NCBI GenBank assembly: GCA_050735975.1
Contig: JBOHVS010000104.1
Span: 1-6,274 of the forward strand
DNA length: 6,274 bases
Source: DATMBL01 sp050735975
GTDB taxonomy: Bacteria; Desulfobacterota; Binatia; UBA9968
Direction: 5' to 3'
Each line of letters opens with the position of its first letter. Position 1 is the stretch's first letter. A model generated the notes under the pieces. That model was not told the origin of the DNA. It saw nothing but the letters and a program-made list of their open reading frames with translations, and did not search any database. This document shows positions 1-5,667 of this stretch, in pieces. A program made the position numbers and the translations under genes.

Positions 1-52
1 CGGCGGCTATGAGTCCTGGCTAGAAGCTTTTGTTCCGCGGGCGAATGGCTGG

Positions 53-85
53 AAAAAAATCACCGGCGCCTGCTGCCGTAGCCGG
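53..85 (-). terminator. Possible intrinsic terminator at the end of the helicase gene
   Basis: Read on the minus strand, CCGGC (81-85) and GCCGG (63-67) can pair around a 13-nt loop, followed three bases later by seven consecutive T (53-59). The stem is short and lies in the last codons of the helicase gene, with the stop codon between stem and T-run. The T-run is convincing and the stem is weak. Confidence 0.35.
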
Positions 86-1271
86 CAGACCATCTGCCGC
101 GCGGCCGTCTGGCGCCGAAAACGGGCGGGGGTTTGGCTTCGAGCATACGCGTGTATTCGTAAGCGAAGTCTTCTAGCTTCACGCGCGGAATCTTCTGGCC
201 GATGAAGCGCTCGATAGCGGCGACTTCCTGGACGTCGTCCCCGGTCATGATCGTAAACGCGTCGCCCACGCTTTGCGCGCGGCCCGTACGACCGATGCGA
301 TGAACATAGTCCTCCGGATGATGCGGTACGTCGAAATTGATGACATGACTGATCTGTTGGACGTCGATGCCTCGCGCGGCAATGTCGGTGGCGACCATCA
401 CTTCATAGCGGCCGTCGCGAAAGCCGTTCAGCGCCCGCTCGCGTTCGCGCTGGGTCCGGTTGGAATGGAGCACCGCTACTGCATGGCCTTGCTGATGGAG
501 CTTGCGCGCGACACGGTCGGCGCCATGTTTCGTCCGGCAGAATATCAGCACCTGGTCGTACTCAGTGCGCCTGAGGAGCTCCTCCAAGAGCGCCTGTTTC
601 TGATCGCTGGCTACGGGATACAAAGCATGCGTTACAGTCTCAGCCGGCGAACGGCGCTGGCCGATCTCTACGGTCTCGGGATTCCGCAGCGCCCATCTGC
701 AGAGCTGCTCGATCTCGGGCGGGATGGTTGCGGAAAACAGCATGGTCTGGCGCGTACGCGGGCAGCGTTCAACCACGCGGCGCACGTCGGGTAGGAAACC
801 CATGTCAAGCATGCGATCCGCTTCATCCAAGACTAAAATTTCTATTTGATTCAGCCGAACCAAGCCGCGCTTCATCTGATCCAGCAAGCGGCCCGGGGTC
901 GCGACGATAATGTCCACGCCCTGACGCAGCGCCTGGTCTTGCCGGCCATAGCCCGTGCCACCGTACAGAACCGCGGTGCGAAGGGTGGTGAAGCGCGCGT
1001 AATCATGGATTGCAGTTTCCACCTGGGCGGCAAGCTCGCGAGTGGGTTCGATTACAAGCGATCGCAACGCGCCGTGCTGGCCGAGCCGGGAGATAATCGG
1101 GAGCGCGAAAGCGGCGGTCTTGCCGGTGCCCGTCTGCGCGGAGCCGATAAGATCTCGCCCCTCCATCACGAGTGGAATAGCACGGAGCTGAATCGGAGTT
1201 GGGTCGGTATAACCCGCGGCACGAACGCCTTCGAGCACTTTGGGGGCTAAGCCGAGTTTGGAGAATGGCAT
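60..1271 (-). CDS. rhlE: RhlE-like DEAD-box ATP-dependent RNA helicase
   Basis: A complete cytoplasmic DEAD-box helicase that unwinds RNA duplexes using ATP; relatives act in ribosome assembly and RNA turnover. All family motifs are visible, numbered from a TTG one codon upstream of the ATG: Q motif (GYTDPTPIQ, 21-29), Walker A AQTGTGKT (46-53), PTRELA (77-82), TPGR (126-129), DEAD (150-153), SAT (181-183), IFCRT (244-248), the ATDIAARGID block (295-304) and HRIGRTGR (325-332). The N-terminal FSKLGL and the ending with a short Arg/Gly-rich tail resemble RhlE more than DeaD or SrmB. I chose the ATG at 1271; the TTG at 1274 is directly adjacent and would add one residue. No strong Shine-Dalgarno precedes either, only a weak AAGAA. 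It lies 112 bp downstream of the DUF2235 gene on the same strand, so cotranscription is possible. The helicase call is secure; the RhlE subgroup is by resemblance only. Confidence 0.93.
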   Translation of the reverse strand: MPFSKLGLAPKVLEGVRAAGYTDPTPIQLRAIPLVMEGRDLIGSAQTGTGKTAAFALPIISRLGQHGALRSLVIEPTRELAAQVETAIHDYARFTTLRTAVLYGGTGYGRQDQALRQGVDIIVATPGRLLDQMKRGLVRLNQIEILVLDEADRMLDMGFLPDVRRVVERCPRTRQTMLFSATIPPEIEQLCRWALRNPETVEIGQRRSPAETVTHALYPVASDQKQALLEELLRRTEYDQVLIFCRTKHGADRVARKLHQQGHAVAVLHSNRTQRERERALNGFRDGRYEVMVATDIAARGIDVQQISHVINFDVPHHPEDYVHRIGRTGRAQSVGDAFTIMTGDDVQEVAAIERFIGQKIPRVKLEDFAYEYTRMLEAKPPPVFGARRPRGRWSAGYGSRRR

Positions 1272-1279
1272 CAATTCTT

Positions 1280-1309
1280 TTTATAGGCACGATATCTCTC
1301 GATGCACAA
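1280..1309 (-). promoter_or_regulatory. Possible sigma70-type promoter for the helicase gene
   Basis: On the minus strand TATAAA (1280-1285) matches the -10 consensus at five of six bases. TTGTGC (1304-1309) is a poor -35, with an 18-bp spacer. The -10 ends only 8 bases before the ATG, so a transcript from it would start at or next to the start codon and be leaderless. This would fit the lack of a clear ribosome binding site but is unproven. Confidence 0.3.
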
Positions 1310-1310
1310 A

Positions 1311-1324
1311 CGCGGCGCCCCGCG
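1311..1324 (-). terminator. Weak terminator-like hairpin after the DUF2235 gene
   Basis: CGCGG (1311-1315) and CCGCG (1320-1324) form a 5-bp all-GC stem with a 4-nt loop. On the minus strand it is followed by TTTGT, a very poor U-tract. It lies between the DUF2235 stop and the helicase start and could partly separate the two units. It also abuts the poor candidate -35 of the helicase, so both cannot be taken as firm. Confidence 0.25.
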
Positions 1325-1383
1325 CAACCACCGGGGACATCGCGCGAGCGCAACGAAGCATATGAGTCTTTTTCAACAGCCCG

Positions 1384-2406
1384 CTAGTCTAACTTGGGCA
1401 AGCCATTGTTTTGAGGCTCGTAGTTTCGGTCTGCATTGCGCCTCAGGCGCACAGACTCATCAACCACTTCGCCGCCGAATGGGATTGAGCTTATAGCACG
1501 ATAGTGCCGGGGCTTTTTCTTCGCGTAAAGACCCTTAAGGAATTCCTTATACGAGTCTGTAAACGCGCCCCGGTAATTTTCCGCTCCGACGTCCACGGGA
1601 GTTAGCGCCAACCCAAGCGCGCCGGCTTTGTCCTGCATCCACCTGAGTGGAAGATCCGAAAGCCGCCGATCCGGGTAACCACCGCCGACGTCGCAGTGGG
1701 CGCCGATAAACCAGCGTTGCTCCATGGTTTGTCCGGTGTTTGATTTCGGCTTCCAAAGGCAGACATCGTAATCCTGGCGGTGCTCATCGATCGCGACGGC
1801 ATGACACGCGTTTTCTACGATACCGCTCAGGTCGGTGTCATGAAACTCGTAGAACTTCATGTTCAAACTTTCGAGAATATCGAGTGGTACTCCGAGCGCT
1901 CCGACGGTATCCCACACGCCGAGTAACTTGATCTTGATTTCCCGGCAACACGACGATCGAAACATGCGCGCGGTATGGGAATCCGGTCCGTCATCGCGGG
2001 TCCGGTAAATCCCGTAGGCAATTCCAACCCTGAGGCCGACACGTTCAGGAGTGATCAAACCGCAGTTGCGGACCATGCCGACGAGACTTCGCGCCGTGTA
2101 GGCGCCGCGGCTAAAACCAAAGACGTACACCTCGTCTCCATCATTATAGTTCTCCGCCAAAAACTTGTAACCATCGATGATGTTCGACTCCAATCCCACG
2201 CCAAACGCCCCGCCGAGGAAGCGATCATACCAGGCGGTGCCTACGCCCTGATCATACCATTTCAGCTGCTTCACCCCGTCCGCGCCGCTGTCTTGAACGG
2301 ATTTGTAGAATCTACAGACATTAGTCTCGATCTGTTGATCGGCAGGCAGGCTTTCATCGGCAGGCTTGTTCCAGGTTCCGTCAAAGCACACAACGATTCT
2401 TTTCAT
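1384..2406 (-). CDS. DUF2235 family alpha/beta hydrolase (Tle1-like fold)
   Basis: A 340-residue protein with the hallmarks of the DUF2235 (T6SS phospholipase effector Tle1-like) family. It starts with the MKRIVVCFDGTWN strand, has YDQGVGT (51-57), and carries the nucleophile elbow GFSRG (97-101, Ser99). LLGVWDTVG (161-169) and GAHCDVGGGYP (235-245) supply candidate acidic and histidine residues, probably Asp166 and His237 by analogy with the family. Known Tle1 members hydrolyse phospholipids, but many DUF2235 proteins have no tested substrate, so the substrate here is unknown. There is no signal peptide or membrane segment, so it is probably cytoplasmic unless exported by another system. Length is typical and the protein looks complete. 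The ATG at 2406 has a good Shine-Dalgarno (AAAGGA on the minus strand, near 2413-2418) with about 6 bases of spacing. No VgrG, PAAR, adaptor or immunity gene lies in the window, so calling it a T6SS effector is not supported. Confidence 0.88.
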   Translation of the reverse strand: MKRIVVCFDGTWNKPADESLPADQQIETNVCRFYKSVQDSGADGVKQLKWYDQGVGTAWYDRFLGGAFGVGLESNIIDGYKFLAENYNDGDEVYVFGFSRGAYTARSLVGMVRNCGLITPERVGLRVGIAYGIYRTRDDGPDSHTARMFRSSCCREIKIKLLGVWDTVGALGVPLDILESLNMKFYEFHDTDLSGIVENACHAVAIDEHRQDYDVCLWKPKSNTGQTMEQRWFIGAHCDVGGGYPDRRLSDLPLRWMQDKAGALGLALTPVDVGAENYRGAFTDSYKEFLKGLYAKKKPRHYRAISSIPFGGEVVDESVRLRRNADRNYEPQNNGLPKLD

Positions 2407-2454
2407 ACTTGGTCCTTTCCGGCGGTTATCGAGTCACTGGAAGGATGTTTTCCG

Positions 2455-2481
2455 CTGATAGGAAGGCAATCCAAATGCCAA
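2455..2481 (-). promoter_or_regulatory. Weak candidate promoter for the DUF2235 gene
   Basis: On the minus strand TTGGCA (2476-2481) matches the -35 consensus at five of six bases and TATCAG (2455-2460) the -10 at four of six. The 15-bp spacer is shorter than optimal. The position, about 50 bases before the ATG, is reasonable. A perfect palindrome begins immediately upstream of the -35. Confidence 0.25.
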
Positions 2482-2482
2482 T

Positions 2483-2494
2483 TCATGATCATGA
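2483..2494. promoter_or_regulatory. Perfect 12-bp palindrome, possible operator
   Basis: TCATGATCATGA is identical to its reverse complement. It sits one base beyond the candidate -35 of the DUF2235 gene in the divergent intergenic region, a common place for a dimeric regulator to bind. No regulator gene is adjacent and I do not recognise the motif, so the role is inferred from symmetry and position only. Confidence 0.3.
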
Positions 2495-2677
2495 GCGCAA
2501 GCTTTCGGATTATCGGATATTCCGGGGCGGAACTCTGCCGCGAATATCCCGGCTAAGCGGACAAAAAAGTACCCGTTGAGCACCATTGAGGCAAACGGGG
2601 AGCGCCGGTCTGGGTCTCAACGTTCAGCTTCGCCGGCCAGCTAAACAGGGAAGTGAGTGAAAACACGCGCACGGGGC

Positions 2678-2706
2678 TTGGAAAATAACCAAGATCCAGC
2701 TAAAGA
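2678..2706 (+). promoter_or_regulatory. Weak candidate promoter for the TctC gene
   Basis: TTGGAA (2678-2683) and TAAAGA (2701-2706) are separated by exactly 17 bases, the optimal sigma70 spacing. The hexamers match consensus at only four and three of six positions. Transcription would start near 2713, leaving about 47 bases before the TctC start codon. Confidence 0.22.
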
Positions 2707-2721
2707 AAAGGGGTTAGAACG

Positions 2722-2763
2722 ATGCCGGTGACAAACTTTGACTTCTTGGGAGGATACCGATGA
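2722..2763 (+). CDS. Candidate 13-residue leader ORF overlapping the TctC start
   Basis: An ATG at 2722 opens 13 codons (MPVTNFDFLGGYR) and ends in TGA at 2761-2763, overlapping the ATG of the solute-binding protein gene (2760-2762) in the ATGA arrangement typical of translational coupling. It is preceded by AAAAGGGG, 8 bases upstream, as a possible ribosome binding site. The Shine-Dalgarno of the downstream gene (GGGAGGA, 2748-2754) lies inside the small ORF. There are no repeated codons for one amino acid as in classical attenuation leaders. It may be real coupling or chance; the product has no recognisable function. Confidence 0.3.
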   Translation: MPVTNFDFLGGYR

Positions 2764-3809
2764 ACAAAGGGTTTGCGTTTTTTATGACAATTGTCCTGGC
2801 CTTGATCCTGGCGATCGGAGTAAGCGATGGTCTTCAGGCGCAGGAGCCGTTTTATAAGGGCAAACAGGTCCGCATCATTGTGGGGTTAAGCTCTGGGGGA
2901 GGCTACGATCGAGCCGCCCGCCTTCTAGCCAGACATATCGGCAAGTACATACCGGGGAATCCCGACATACTGGTTCAGAATATGCCGGGGGCCGGTTCCG
3001 TAACTGCCGCCAATTATGTATGGGGAGTGGCCAAACCGGACGGTTTAACGCTCCTCGCTCCGCACAACAACGTCTATTTGAGCCAACTTTCGGGCCAGAA
3101 GGAAGTGCAATTTGATCTGCCGAAATTCCACTGGATTGGCTCCCTCGAAAACGACGATATGATGCTCTTTGGGCGCGCCGATGCTCCGTTCAAATCCATA
3201 GGCGATATCGTCAGGTCAAAAGAGGCGCCCAAGTGCGGCTCGACCGGCGTGGGAAGCTCGGACTACGTTATGTCGAAGATCTTGGAAGAGACGATCGGGG
3301 CCAAAGTCGCCCATGTGACGGGATATCCGGGCAGCAGCGAGATCGCTCTCGCGCTTGAGAGAGGCGAGGTTCAATGCATGGGGCTTACGATCTCGACGTA
3401 TTACGGACGCGAACCATTCTTGAGCTGGCTCAAAACCAAATTCGTCCGCTTCCTCGCCCAAAGCGGTCGCAAACGCGACCCTCGGGTGCCCGACGCGCCG
3501 ACGATCTATGAGCTCATGGACGAATACAAGACATCTTCAACCAAGCGCAGGGTCGCCGAAGCCATGCTCCAGGGAGGAGAATGGGCGCGGCCTTATATGC
3601 TTGCCCCTAAAACTCCGGCGGATCGGGTCAACATACTCCGGGCCGCCTTCGAAAAGGCTACGAAGGATCCCGAACTTTTGGCTGAGGCGAAGAAAATGAG
3701 GATCATTGTAACACCGAACCGCGGAGAAGATTTGCAGAACGTGGCAAAGGAAGTCATGACCCAGCCGCCGGAAGTGGTCGAGCAGATCAAGAAATTGTTT
3801 GTGAAATAG
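2760..3809 (+). CDS. TctC/Bug family tripartite tricarboxylate transporter substrate-binding protein
   Basis: A 349-residue periplasmic solute-binding protein. Residues 1-27 are a signal peptide: MNKG, a hydrophobic core (about 5-20), and an LQA-Q site suggesting cleavage after Ala27. There is no lipobox. The mature part shows the Bug pattern: GKQVRIIVG (35-42), SSGGGYDRAAR (44-54), IPGNPDILVQNMPGAGS (64-80), AKPDGLTLL (91-99), GYPGSSEIALALERGEVQ (188-205) and a C-terminal helical region with KTPADRV. Family members bind carboxylates or other small organic acids and deliver them to the TctA/TctB membrane pair, or act in sensing. The ligand cannot be read from the sequence. Neither TctA nor TctB is in the window, and the downstream space is closed by a terminator, so it appears to be an orphan. 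The start has a strong GGGAGGA Shine-Dalgarno 5 bases upstream. Length is slightly above the roughly 320-residue average of the family. Confidence 0.92.
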   Translation: MNKGFAFFMTIVLALILAIGVSDGLQAQEPFYKGKQVRIIVGLSSGGGYDRAARLLARHIGKYIPGNPDILVQNMPGAGSVTAANYVWGVAKPDGLTLLAPHNNVYLSQLSGQKEVQFDLPKFHWIGSLENDDMMLFGRADAPFKSIGDIVRSKEAPKCGSTGVGSSDYVMSKILEETIGAKVAHVTGYPGSSEIALALERGEVQCMGLTISTYYGREPFLSWLKTKFVRFLAQSGRKRDPRVPDAPTIYELMDEYKTSSTKRRVAEAMLQGGEWARPYMLAPKTPADRVNILRAAFEKATKDPELLAEAKKMRIIVTPNRGEDLQNVAKEVMTQPPEVVEQIKKLFVK

Positions 3810-3827
3810 CGGCTGAATAAACAGTGG

Positions 3828-3859
3828 TCGGGGCGATTTAGCGTCGCTCCGATCTTTCT
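3828..3859 (+). terminator. Intrinsic terminator after the TctC gene
   Basis: TCGGGGCGA (3828-3836) pairs with TCGCTCCGA (3844-3852) over nine positions with one G-U wobble, leaving a 7-nt loop. It is followed by TCTTTCT, a moderate T-rich tract. It begins 18 bases after the stop codon, so it probably ends a single-gene transcript. Confidence 0.65.
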
Positions 3860-3931
3860 GATCTAAGCACAAGCGGGCCAAGCAATGAATACAATTGCTG
3901 CCGGTGATCCTCGGAACCTCGAACGTTCTCG

Positions 3932-3946
3932 GGTTAAACGTTAACC
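3932..3946. repeat. Short palindrome GGTTAA-ACG-TTAACC between convergent genes
   Basis: Six-base arms at 3932-3937 and 3941-3946 flank a 3-base centre. AACGTT occurs here (3937-3942) and again 15 bases upstream inside the palindrome GAACGTTC (3921-3928). It lies past the kinase stop codon on its strand, but no T-tract follows in that direction, so it is a poor terminator. The rest of 3860-4004 shows nothing I can name. Confidence 0.3.
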
Positions 3947-4004
3947 TGCCGGTCAAGCTGCCCCGGCATGTCGGAAGCCGCTCTCAAATACAATGGTCAG
4001 CGAT

Positions 4005-5327
4005 TCAGGTATTGTCATAGCGGTGCGGAAAAATGATTCGGAAAGTGCTGCCTCTACCACGCTCGGTTTCCAATTCCAAGCTCGCATCCAGAAGCTCGCA
4101 CAACCGTCGGACAATGGAGAGGCCGATGCCTTCGCCGGGGTGCTGATCCTCCGGCCTATGCGCTGATTGCGAAGGCAGCGTCCCAGCGGGCTCGCCGTGA
4201 GTGGAAGTGCTTCCGGCTTCTTGAGCCTGTTTTTCGACCTCCTGAGCCTCTTCCGTGGATTTCTTAAGCGCACGCGCCAGCGGCGTGACTTGGCCGTTCT
4301 TAAGGCCGGGGCCGGTGTCTTGCACGGTGAGCGACCAGCGACGCAAACCTTCCGTCTCAACTTCTGCCCAGCTCACCTTTAAGCCGCCCCGTTCGGTGTA
4401 TTTGATGGCATTCAACAGCAGGTTCTGAGCAATACGTCTAATCTTGACGGCATCTCCTTGAACGACTAGAGACTCTGGTCCTTCCACCTCAAGAAATAGC
4501 TCGCCATCGCTCGCGAGCGGCTTCATGGCCGCGCACAGCTCCTGGAGCAGCGCCCCCACATCGAAGGCTGCTATCTTGCGTTGCTCGTGCCCGGCCTCCA
4601 ATCGGGACAGGATGATGAGATCATCCAGTAAAGCGTGCAGTGAATCGACGCCTTTTTGCAGCATGTCTAGGTATTCGCTGCGTACCGGCTCCGGCGCGTC
4701 TTTGTAATTCAACACCTGGGTCACGTTCTTCACCACACCCAGATTACCACGCAGGTCGTGCGCCGCCTCGCGCCAGGTCTCGGCGCGGCTACGTTCCAGC
4801 TCTTGCAACTGTGCCAGCGCCTGTTCCAGATCATGGACGCGGGCGGCAGCCTCCAGCTGCTGTAATCGGGCATAACGCGAGGCGCTTTCAATAATCCCGT
4901 TGCTAAACAGCCGCGCAAGCGCCTGCCGCACTAACAGCATAAAGCCGCTCTCCGGCTTTGCAAGCGCCGAGACATATTCTTCCAGTTCATCGCTCAGACA
5001 GAAATGCAAATGGCTCCATTCGCGCATCACCTCTTGCTGGTTATAGCCATGATGCCACCGATGCAATCCGTGATCAGCCGCGCCTTCTCTCTGTTCCTCC
5101 CTTGCCTCGACCGTTTCGCCGCTCTGCAGCGCGCGAAGCTCGCGCTCGAAGGCATCCAGGACCGCCGGAATATGGTTGTAAAACTGTGCCCGCGAAAGAG
5201 CAGACGCGCTGGTCAGCTCGGCATCGCTCGCCACTAGCTGACGCCATTTTTTCAAGATGGCGTCTCGCCTCCCGGCGAGATACGTGGCTAACGCGGCTAA
5301 TTGCTCGTTGTCTTTTGGTTCATTCAT
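4005..5327 (-). CDS. Orphan sensor histidine kinase with RsbRD-like N-terminal domain
   Basis: A 440-residue soluble histidine kinase that should autophosphorylate on His and pass phosphate to a response regulator not found in this window. Residues about 8-155 are helical and resemble the RsbRD N-terminal sensor domain (RRDAILKKW, HIPAVLDAF, HRWHHGYNQQEV). A coiled-coil-like stretch (about 155-185) leads to the H-box HDLRGNLG (His190). The HATPase part has the N-box QNLLLNAIKYT (301-311, Asn306), DTGPG (337-341) and GEGIGLSIV (398-406). The ATP lid between the last two is about 56 residues, much longer than usual, Glu/Lys/Gln-rich, without a recognisable F-box. There are no transmembrane segments, so the signal is probably cytoplasmic. 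The ATG at 5327 lacks a clear Shine-Dalgarno; a small GCGAA/TTCGC hairpin (5331-5343) lies just upstream. The next in-frame ATG (residue 102) would delete most of the sensor domain. The cognate partner and stimulus are unknown. Confidence 0.9.
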   Translation of the reverse strand: MNEPKDNEQLAALATYLAGRRDAILKKWRQLVASDAELTSASALSRAQFYNHIPAVLDAFERELRALQSGETVEAREEQREGAADHGLHRWHHGYNQQEVMREWSHLHFCLSDELEEYVSALAKPESGFMLLVRQALARLFSNGIIESASRYARLQQLEAAARVHDLEQALAQLQELERSRAETWREAAHDLRGNLGVVKNVTQVLNYKDAPEPVRSEYLDMLQKGVDSLHALLDDLIILSRLEAGHEQRKIAAFDVGALLQELCAAMKPLASDGELFLEVEGPESLVVQGDAVKIRRIAQNLLLNAIKYTERGGLKVSWAEVETEGLRRWSLTVQDTGPGLKNGQVTPLARALKKSTEEAQEVEKQAQEAGSTSTHGEPAGTLPSQSAHRPEDQHPGEGIGLSIVRRLCELLDASLELETERGRGSTFRIIFPHRYDNT

Positions 5328-5330
5328 GAC

Positions 5331-5343
5331 GCGAAGCTTTCGC
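5331..5343. repeat. Small hairpin just upstream of the kinase start codon
   Basis: GCGAA (5331-5335) and TTCGC (5339-5343) can pair around a 3-base loop in the expected ribosome binding region of the kinase mRNA, where no Shine-Dalgarno is seen. It might modulate initiation. The stem is short and the effect is speculative. Confidence 0.25.
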
Positions 5344-5420
5344 CTGAAGCAGCGATGCGCGGGATGTTAGTTCGGTCAGCCCACATCCTCGATCGCTCAG
5401 TATTGTGTGGTGGAGTCCGA

Positions 5421-5449
5421 ACTGTAGCAACTAACGTTTGCAGTCTCAA
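5421..5449 (-). promoter_or_regulatory. Candidate sigma70 promoter for the histidine kinase
   Basis: On the minus strand TTGAGA (5444-5449, five of six to the -35 consensus) and TACAGT (5421-5426, four of six to the -10) are separated by exactly 17 bases. A start near 5414 would give an untranslated leader of about 86 bases. The spacer and -10 overlap an interrupted inverted repeat: GTTAGTT/AACTAAC (5366-5372 and 5429-5435) and GTTCGG/CCGAAC (5370-5375 and 5417-5422), which could fold the leader or bind a regulator. Confidence 0.4.
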
Positions 5450-5476
5450 TACAACAGTCTTTTCAGCAGACTCCGA

Positions 5477-5667
5477 GCCCGGATTATTCACGAGGCCGGG
5501 AACACTATCAACGAACTGTCGTGTTCTCTTTCATTGCAAATTGTAAAGTGCAAAAGTCAAAATGAATAAAACCTTAACCGGTCGAAAACGAGGGACAGTT
5601 CCCTGTCCGGACATTTTTCTATCTGCAATTTACACTTTGCATTTTGCAATCCATGAATAATGCAGGC
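5477..5667. repeat. Nested imperfect inverted-repeat element, AT-rich
   Basis: Three layers of symmetry are visible. Outer arms 5477-5492 and 5652-5667 match at 13 of 16 positions around ATTATTCA. Middle arms 5533-5554 and 5629-5650, rich in TGCAAA and ACTTT, match at 19 of 22. A central hairpin has GGACAG (5593-5598) and CTGTCC (5603-5608) with a 4-base loop. About 40 extra bases (5493-5532) sit only on the left side, including GAACAC/GTGTTC (5500-5505 and 5521-5526). ATGAATAA is also directly repeated (5562-5569 and 5653-5660). No coding capacity is convincing. It resembles a non-autonomous palindromic repeat or decayed mobile element, but I cannot assign a family. Confidence 0.55.

Larger units (their letters stand above)
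2407..2759. other. Divergent intergenic region between DUF2235 and TctC genes
   Basis: These 353 bases separate two genes transcribed away from each other and should hold both promoters. They contain a 12-bp palindrome (2483-2494), an inverted repeat GGATATTC/GAATATCC (2515-2522 and 2542-2549), a spaced inverted pair CGTTGAG/CTCAACG (2574-2580 and 2616-2622), and a candidate leader ORF next to the TctC gene. A 34-codon plus-strand ORF starting at ATG 2475 has a GGAAGG Shine-Dalgarno-like sequence 8 bases upstream and a basic product, but I do not recognise it and do not call it as a gene. No RNA gene is evident. Confidence 0.6.

Noticed and set aside
2..205. Open plus-strand frame at the left edge (reads GGYESWLEAFVPRANGWKK at first)
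   Set aside because: The first residues look protein-like, but the frame then runs antisense through about 145 bases of the helicase gene and becomes Arg/Ser-rich. Too little is visible to call a gene end.
273..794. 173-codon plus-strand ORF opposite the helicase
   Set aside because: It is wholly antisense to a helicase whose motifs are all intact, and its translation shows no recognisable domain.
1975..2556. 193-codon plus-strand ORF opposite the DUF2235 gene start
   Set aside because: It is antisense to a well-supported family protein and only its end enters the intergenic region; no motif or ribosome binding site supports it.
2475..2579. 34-codon plus-strand ORF with GGAAGG upstream
   Set aside because: The ribosome binding site spacing is good, but the product is basic and featureless, and the sequence overlaps candidate promoter elements and palindromes. 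Length alone is not enough.
3537..3956. 139-codon minus-strand ORF overlapping the TctC 3' end
   Set aside because: It is mostly antisense to the binding protein and also runs through its terminator; no domain is visible.
4005..5327. Kinase regulating the adjacent TctC gene as a two-component uptake system
   Set aside because: The kinase is soluble, converges on the TctC gene rather than sharing an operon, and has no response regulator in the window.
5301..5546. 81-codon plus-strand ORF upstream of the kinase
   Set aside because: It crosses the kinase start, the candidate promoter and repeat sequence, and has no recognisable features.
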